Of a DNA stretch of 27,195 bases, positions 21,416-27,195 are shown in pieces. The notes under the pieces are model-generated. The model was not told the origin of the DNA, ran no database searches, and worked only from the letters and a program-made list of their open reading frames with translations. Origin of the DNA: Schoenoplectus triqueter (taxonomy: Eukaryota > Streptophyta > Magnoliopsida > Poales > Cyperaceae); NCBI GenBank assembly GCA_964058805.1, contig CAXKVV010001148.1, positions 1 to 27,195 on the forward strand. The letters are read 5' to 3'. Numbering within the stretch: position 1 is the first letter of the stretch; the number at the start of each line of letters is the position of its first letter. The translations under genes and the position numbers were made by a program.

Positions 21416-21896
21416 GTAAGTTTCTTCCCATTCAGGCGTTTTCTTTTGCAAAATGCTTTAGATTAGTCGGGTCCGTTTGGGTAGCACCAAAATCGATCGA
21501 TAGTTGGTTGTGGAAGGACAGATTTACCCAAAATCGATCGATAGTTGGTTGTGGAAGGATAGATTTTCCGAAATGGTATGATAGAACCGTAGAAGGTTCT
21601 ATGTTTTTGTGAGGTACTTCTTGAACGATTAATCACTCCATCCATCTCTGTACTTGCTAAAATGCGTATAGTTGTGTGTCTAGGTCTAATCCTTAACCCT
21701 GGTTCCTACTAAGTTTCTAGGGTTAGGCTAGAATTCTCAATCATCTTGTGTTATTTCCTTGCCACCTCATAATGGTTTCAATTATTTGATTTAATTGTTC
21801 AGGATTTGGCAGGATATACTGCTGTTCTGTTATATAAAAAGGCTTCTTTATACTATTTTGGATACTTCTAAAGCAAATGATGGTTATGCTTTGCAG
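21416..21896 (+). other. 5' UTR intron of the F-box gene
   Basis: Donor CTAAG|GTAAGT at 21416 and acceptor TGCTTTGCAG ending 21896, preceded by a GC-rich leader around 21290-21415. Translation starts 23 bases after the acceptor. Confidence 0.6.
21487..21568. repeat. Two-copy 41-bp tandem duplication inside the 5' UTR intron
   Basis: Two adjacent units of CCAAAATCGATCGATAGTTG followed by GTTGTGGAAGGAYAGATTT, nearly identical, offset by 41 bp. Confidence 0.9.
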
Positions 21897-21918
21897 TCTG
21901 AAAATCTGAAATTTCCAA

Positions 21919-23748
21919 ATGGATGTTCATCCGCACAAAAAGAGTAGAGCAGAGGTTCATCCGCACAAAAAGAGTAGAGATGGTTTTGAATTAAATGACA
22001 TTATAAGCCACCTACCAGTGCAGATAATCGAAAACATCCTCGTCAGACTACCAATAAAAGAGGCCATCAGAACTAGCACTCTTTCAAGGGAATGGAAGTC
22101 CACATGGACCTCAATACCATATTTGGTGTTTAAAGAAGATTCCATAGGATCTGAGATGGTCAGATTTGTGGATATGGTATTGTTGGTGCACCAAGGTTCA
22201 ATTCTGAGCTTTGAACTAGATTGTGAGGCTGAATGTGGAGAGACAATAGTTTGGTGGTTGTCCATTTTATCACAAAATGGAATCAAGGATCTTCATCTTA
22301 ATTTTGGTACCTATGGATGCTGCAACGTCCCCTCAAGCCTCTTTTCATGTCATAAATTGGTATACCTGGAGATCTCAAAATGCATCATAAATGCACCTCA
22401 GAGTTTTTTTAAGGCCTCAAGCTTTTGCGCAGCCTAAAGCTTTCTGCTTGTGATTTAAATGGGATTATCTTGGAGACGTTGGTTTCTAGTTGCCCAATGC
22501 TTGAGAGCTTGGAGCTGCCCGACTTTCTCGATGGTGGATCTCTCGTCATTCGTGCACCTAACCTCAAAAGCTTGGATTTCGTTGGTTGGTTTACTGACAT
22601 ATACATGGAGACACCAAAATTGATATCCGCGAGAATTTATCTTGATGGTGTATTTGAGGAACCGACACACGATGGATATGAAAGAAAACTTTTGCGAATA
22701 CTTGGTCAACTTCCTAATATTGAAGAACTTGTAATTGGTGGAACATTTTCTCTAGTACGTTCTATACTTGAAATTGCTTCCCCTCAATTATTTTTCTCTT
22801 CTTAATATCCGGATCACAACATAATAATATTTGGAAACAGAAGAGAATAAATAGATATAAAAATGAACTTATCCATCCCTATTGCCACCCGGTTGTAGTT
22901 TAGTCATGTTCGTTTGAATGTCATACCTGACTAATGAAATTTCTGTTCAAGGAACAAACATGGTTTGACTGTAATTTAGGTGCAATTAGTTGAGCCATCT
23001 ATTATGAAAGAATGAAATGTAAATGAAGGTACAATTAAGGATATATATTTCTCAACTAGATCATCCGAGTCCTGATTGGGCTTATTTTGAAACGTTGAAA
23101 GTTTTGGGGAGTGGACAAGTTGCAATTCATGACTGATGTAAAACCAAATTGAAAGATAATTAACTGCCTCATTGTTTTTGTATTTTTTGTTTATAAATAT
23201 TTATATAAAGATCATTCTAATGTTCCTTTTTGCAATGCATAAACTGCTTGATCTGTTTTATATTTTTATTTGACCTCAGCTTTGAATATTTATCATTTTG
23301 ACCTTTTTTTCAGTACCTTAGCTCAGGGCCTATGCCAAAGAAGCTTCCGGTAACACACTCTCATTTGAAAAAAATTACCATTGACCTACATGGTACATTC
23401 AATGAGGAGCTTGAGGTAGCTCTTTGCATTTTCAGAAGTGCTCTCAAATTGAAAACACTCAGTGTAGGGTTACCTAGGCAAAACATCTGGGAGGAGCAAA
23501 GAATAACAGACGGGATCTCATTTCAGCACCTAGAGATGGTAAGGATAGTTTGCTTCAAAGATGATGTGGCAATGCTAGGGTTTGCTAAGTTTCTTCTGAC
23601 CACTGCTCCTAAGCTAGAGAAGATGATTATAGATTTAGATCACTTTCGTTACAAGAAGGATGCCCTGGAATTTGTGATGAAGCTAGCGAGCTTCCCAAGG
23701 TTGTCAAGTAAAGCTGTGATTGTGTTTGATCGCAGTTCAAACAATTGA
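21919..23748 (+). pseudogene. F-box/LRR/FBD protein (At1g13570-like), frameshifted
   Basis: Exon 1 is 21919-22754, exon 2 is 23314-23748; the intron has GTACGT and TTTTTTTCAG, phase 0. An F-box lies at residues ~27-74 (HLPVQIIENILVRLPIKEAI ... LSREWKSTW). LRR-type segments follow (CHKLVYLEISKC, LLRSLKLSACDL, CPMLESLELPDF, APNLKSLDF, LPNIEELVI). Exon 2 has the FBD-like end (LPVTHSHLKKITIDL, LEMVRIVCFKDD, APKLEKMIIDLD). Reading breaks after SQSFFKA-type sequence at about 22401-22412 (a T7-AAGG stretch); the LRR frame resumes one base out of register. Exon 1 is 836 nt, one short of a multiple of three, and with the register restored the protein would be about 423 residues, normal for the family. 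These proteins are SCF ubiquitin-ligase adaptors. Either a young pseudogene or an assembly error in a homopolymer. Confidence 0.85.
21925..21984. repeat. 30-bp in-frame tandem repeat at the F-box start
   Basis: Two copies (starting 21925 and 21955) encode the duplicated peptide VHPHKKSR, with a basic KKSR cluster each. It precedes the F-box and could act as a nuclear localisation signal; such duplicated basic heads are not a core part of the family. Confidence 0.85.
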
Positions 23749-23947
23749 TTTTCATGGTGTTGTTCATTATTTAAAACCTTTTGACATGTTGTCTGGGAGC
23801 ATTGATGTTCTGCAGTAATGTTATCTAAATATATTATTCTTCAATCATCATTTATGAGAAATACTATTATTTTTGTTAAGTCTTTCAGTAATTGATTTAT
23901 GCTTCATTGCAAAGATTGTTGTTTTCTTCTTTCCTTTTGTTTTGTAG

Positions 23948-23995
23948 GTACTAACTTCATATGCAGAGGAACATTTTCATCATTCAGTGACAAAG
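23948..23995 (+). other. Possible 3' UTR exon downstream of the F-box gene
   Basis: TTTTGTTTTGTAG precedes GTACTAACTTCATATGCAGA and a following CAAAG|GTGTGA donor-like site. It looks like a small non-coding exon, but no transcript evidence is available. Confidence 0.25.
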
Positions 23996-24090
23996 GTGTG
24001 AAACCACTAATGACATGTTCATAATTCCCACCTTAGGTTTTTAAGGTTGACATGTTGACCCACGTTCTGAAAATTTATGAATATATTGAT

Positions 24091-24430
24091 GAATGTTTTT
24101 GGTGATGCATGCTGTTAGTTGTGATTATTTATTTATATTGCTGTGTTTTGGTAATACATGATCTCTGTGAAATAGTTTGTTATCAATTATAATTGCTTTT
24201 GGTGAATGTTTTATTATGCATAAATTGGTGAATGTTCTGGTGATACACTGATACCCAATATTTTATGATCGCTTATGTGGCTATGGTTTTTGTAATGCAT
24301 GATCTCTGTGATGAATTGGTGAAACTGTTATCAGTTCTAATTATTTTATAACTTTTTATTATGCATGGAATGTTGAATGTTTTGGTGGTGCCCATTGTCT
24401 GTTATATGTGGCTCTCTTTGGTGACGCTTG
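24091..24430. repeat. Three-copy ~140-bp degenerate tandem repeat
   Basis: GAATGTTYTKGTGRTGC-like anchors occur at 24091, 24230 and 24375. Between them, shared blocks such as GTAATRCATGATCTCTGTGA and TTTTTATTATGCAT-type sequence repeat in the same order. It lies just downstream of the F-box gene. Confidence 0.65.
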
Positions 24431-24702
24431 CTCACAGTGAGAGTTATGGACGGATGAAATTTCTGTTGACAATATTAAATCGTTTTCTTTTAGTACCGTA
24501 AATATGTACTGCCAATAAATGACGGAGTCAGTCACAGTAACATGTTAGTTTGGAGTTGGGAAATTTAGAATTTGGATCCTGGTTAGTTATTGTGAATTTT
24601 GCATCGAGAATGTTGTTATCAACAAAAGCTATATTAATTTTGTCAATCGATTGCATAAATTAAGTGATAAATGGTTGATTTAACTACAGTTTAATTAGAT
24701 AT

Positions 24703-25282
24703 TGTCACACGTTCACACTCCTGAAGTGCGAATCAGTAGTATTCTTGAGGAATTAGAGAGGAAACTGATGAAAATTGTAATTAAATTGGGTACTGATAAA
24801 GGTATCAGGAAAGAAAAAAAATAACACTTATCAGACCAGGAAAGAAAGGAGACAGAAAAATTGACAAATCTTATTCCATTATTCTCTGCCCGAACTTGCC
24901 TATTTATAGGCGATCTAAATACGTTTAACAGAACTGAATTTGATTGAGAATTTAGCAGTAATCGATCTCTTGTCGCCAGCTCAACATTCATTTCATCTGG
25001 TGATTGTAGTTTGACGGTCATTTGATTTATTAATTTGTCTGCCCTGGTCCCACTTGTAAGTGTGATCGTTTTAATTAAACAACTGCCCGAATCTCTACTC
25101 ACTTGCCCGGCATTTGAATTGAATAGATTACCGTTGTGCTTCCCTTCTGTTCTTCTTCGTTGTTTGATATTAAATAGATGGAGACTGATAATTGTCCCCA
25201 AATATATATCCCCGCATTTTATCCCCAAATACTTGACCACAAAAAGTCAAATACTGCTTCAGCGTCATCTTAGGTGCTTGGT
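24703..25282 (-). mobile_element. LTR-like promoter region (possible solo LTR)
   Basis: On the minus strand a strong TATA box (CCTATAAATAGGC, about 24898-24910) is followed by a pyrimidine-rich stretch, and the segment could end ...GTGTGACA at 24703. This arrangement resembles an LTR of a plant retrotransposon. No 5-bp target duplication or clear opposite TG/CA end was found. A 175-codon open frame on this strand has no recognisable domain and I do not call it a gene. Confidence 0.3.
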
Positions 25283-25283
25283 C

Positions 25284-25470
25284 AGCATCTAGTGTTATGT
25301 TCAGATTGCTATTTAATATTTATATTAAATATTAATATAATTAATATCAAATGAAATAATTATAGATAGCTAATTTAGTCAAGATCTAGTCTTGTGTTCC
25401 AGCTACTATTTATATTGAATATAGGTACTATTAATATTAAATGAAATAATTATTGATAGTTATTGAAAAT
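25284..25470. repeat. ~97-bp degenerate direct duplication, very AT-rich
   Basis: GATCTAGTSTTRTGTTC..., then TATTTATATT, then TTAATATYAAATGAAATAAT and TATWGATAG recur in order in two adjacent units starting about 25284 and 25381. The DNA from 25470 to 26180 continues AT-rich with no recognisable gene. Confidence 0.6.
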
Positions 25471-26185
25471 CTTATTTATATCAATTATACCGATTATTTA
25501 TATTTAGTATAGAAGTTTATTTATAGATGCATAAAAAGTTATTTATACTAAATCAATTAGTTATCAATAGTTGTTGCAATATATATTTTTTAATTTATGC
25601 ACAAGGAACTATTGTTTATCTATTCATAGTTGTCCAAGCTTTTACTTATATCAATTATCTTGATAAATATTATTACCTTTAGTAAGTGCACACAACCTTG
25701 CTTTTTCAAGCTATTTATAATTATTAACAATCTTATTTGTACTAATTCAATTATCTATTAAGAACCAGAAGAATAACTTTTTTCAATGTATTATAACGCA
25801 TGATCATCAACAACGATGGTATAGTTCTAATGCATCATATTAAGAGCGGCACTATTTAGTTGAAAATGACATCATTTTCTGTATAGAGCACATAAGTCCA
25901 TTTCACATCCCAACTACACACACAAAAATAACAATTAGTTAGTGCAGTAGATTAGATTGATCGCTGCATAGAGATAAAAAATGACACTAAAAACTTAAAA
26001 AAATAAATTAACAGTTTGATTAAAAAATAAAGAAATAGATACTAAAAAACAAAACATCACATAATTTTTGCAGAAAATAATAGATTCAAACATCCAAATG
26101 TGTTTCTATAAATAAATCAACAAGAGATAATTCAAAACTCCTTAAGGAATAAATTAAAATTCAAAAGCTTCTTTTGGAAATTAAT

Positions 26186-26187
<2 letters not shown>

Positions 26188-26228
<41 letters not shown>

Positions 26229-26240
26229 AGAGAGAGAGAG
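26188..26240. repeat. (TA)n-(GA)n microsatellite, left flank of nested element
   Basis: A long TA dinucleotide run followed by GA repeats abuts the left terminus of the foldback element; a second TA run at 27151-27174 abuts the right terminus. Confidence 0.9.
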
Positions 26241-26422
26241 TAAAGATACCGTGAGCTCAAGCTCACAGAGGCCTTCCGTGAGTTTAACTCAAAAATTACA
26301 TCAAATCATCTCCAAATTTTAATTTATCATTCTCATTAAATTTTTTATATAAAAATCTTGTGGGATACAAAAATTTGGAGTGTTTTGAGCTTTTTAAGTT
26401 ACCGTTTTTATTTTTTTTAAAA

Positions 26423-26496
26423 TGATGTTCAAGTATACCCCAATTTATTTGGGATTAAAAGCTTTGTTGTTGTTCTTGTTGTTGATGTTCAAGTAT
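26423..26496 (+). mobile_element. TTG-tailed mini-retroposon, copy D, with 14-bp target duplication
   Basis: The 46-bp insert 26437-26482 (ACCCCAATTTATTTGGG, then ATTAAAAGCTTTG, then TTG/TTC units) is flanked by TGATGTTCAAGTAT at 26423-26436 and 26483-26496. It is inserted in the loop of the foldback element. Confidence 0.88.
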
Positions 26497-26510
26497 TGAA
26501 TATATTATTA

Positions 26511-26980
26511 TCTATACTATTATATAAAGCATCTAAGAATTGGAGGGTCCATTTTTTGTCATTGTAAATTTTTATTATACCCATTTTATCCCTCAATTAG
26601 ACGGATAATATTTATTGTTGGTTGATCGAACGTATGCGATCGTGTCCATTGATTCTCTCTTTCTCTCCATTTCTTTCCTTCATATACTATTATTTCCATA
26701 ATTTTTATTTTTTTATTTAGCAATCTTGTGCATATTTGGTAAGAAATTAATGGTGATAATATATATTAGAATAATTTACTTTTTTTGTCATAAAAATCAT
26801 GAATCATTAACTCATATTGTGTAAAAATCTAATCCAAGATTAAATATAGTCTTTATTATATATTTTCTCTATAATTTGGTGAATTTATAATTTAATACTA
26901 GATAAATATGAATTTTTTATTTTATAATATTTTAATGTTTCAATAAAAAATTCTGCTGCAACGCGCGGGTATATAGCTAG
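26511..26980 (+). mobile_element. Non-autonomous Helitron, full length, copy 2
   Basis: Starts TCTATACTATTATATAAAGC after host A and ends GCGCGGGTATATAGCTAG before host T; 470 bp. It is closely similar along its whole length to the reverse complement of 17111-17579. It sits in the loop of the foldback element, next to mini-retroposon copy D. Confidence 0.9.
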
Positions 26981-27195
26981 TTATTTTTAAAACTGATTTT
27001 CAAAAATTAAAAATCATGACTTAAAGAGCTCAAAACACTCTAAATTTTTGCATCCCATAAGATTTTCATATAAAGAATTTAATGAGCATGATACATTAAA
27101 ATTTAAAGATGATTTGATATATTTTTTGTGTTAAGTTCACGGTATCTTTATTATATATATATATATATATATATAATTATAGTTGAGAACTGATT

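Larger units (their letters stand above)
26241..27150. mobile_element. Foldback element with ~170-bp arms, split by nested insertions
   Basis: Left terminus TAAAGATACCGTGAG and right terminus (reverse) TAAAGATACCGTGAA begin inverted arms. They stay similar through ATCAAATCATC, GCTCATTAAATT-like blocks, ATGGGATGCAAAAATTT and GTGTTTTGAGCT to about 26410 and 26990. The left arm has 27 extra bases near its end, including the hairpin GTGAGCTCAAGCTCAC. TA repeats on both sides fit insertion into a (TA)n tract. The centre holds a mini-retroposon and a Helitron. Confidence 0.85.

Noticed and set aside
24713..25240. 175-codon open frame on the minus strand
   Set aside because: It has no recognisable domain, mixed low-quality composition and overlaps an LTR-like promoter; the open frame looks fortuitous.

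Overview
The window is plant nuclear DNA. It has AT-rich intergenic stretches, many short GT-AG introns, Helitrons and foldback elements, and three recognisable plant gene families. The V-ATPase subunit a protein starts MRGGGCC, which resembles monocot tonoplast isoforms, so I lean towards a non-grass monocot; this is weak evidence.

Positions 1-4037 (+) hold the 3' nine exons of a synaptotagmin-like ER membrane-tethering protein (SYT4/SYT5 type: SMP domain plus a C-terminal C2 domain). One of its introns has a GC donor. Positions 11770-5480 (-) hold a complete 18-exon gene for the a subunit of the vacuolar H+-ATPase (820 residues, VHA-a2/a3 clade). The two genes converge, and a degenerate tandem repeat lies between their 3' ends. 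The rest is accessory. Around 13.8-14.2 kb is a TATA-driven small ORF that looks like a wrecked ATL-type RING-H2 gene. From 15.7 to 20.6 kb there is a mosaic of MITE/foldback elements, Helitron ends and short exon-like fragments (TPR, rhodanese, an organelle-presequence-like ORF). At 21.1-24.0 kb lies an F-box/LRR/FBD gene broken by a one-base frameshift. From 24.7 kb to the end there is an AT-rich repeat region containing a nested transposon.

The most unusual signal is a family of four tiny insertions of about 38-56 bp (3.1, 5.97, 12.93 and 26.44 kb). Each starts at the same small hairpin (CCCCAATTTATTTGGG), continues ATTAAAGGCTTTG or close to it, and ends in a TTG-type tail. Three are flanked by target-site duplications of 19 (one mismatch), 16 and 14 bp. 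That is the signature of target-primed retroposition, but with a common 5' end and almost no body. Two copies sit in introns of the two housekeeping genes.

Two full-length copies of a ~470-bp Helitron lie in opposite orientations at 17.1-17.6 and 26.5-27.0 kb. The second is nested, with one of the mini-insertions, inside a ~170-bp-armed foldback element that itself landed in a (TA)n microsatellite.

The genes do not form a functional cluster. The synaptotagmin (ER-plasma membrane contact sites) and the V-ATPase subunit (vacuolar acidification) are independent housekeeping neighbours, and the other loci look decayed or captured.
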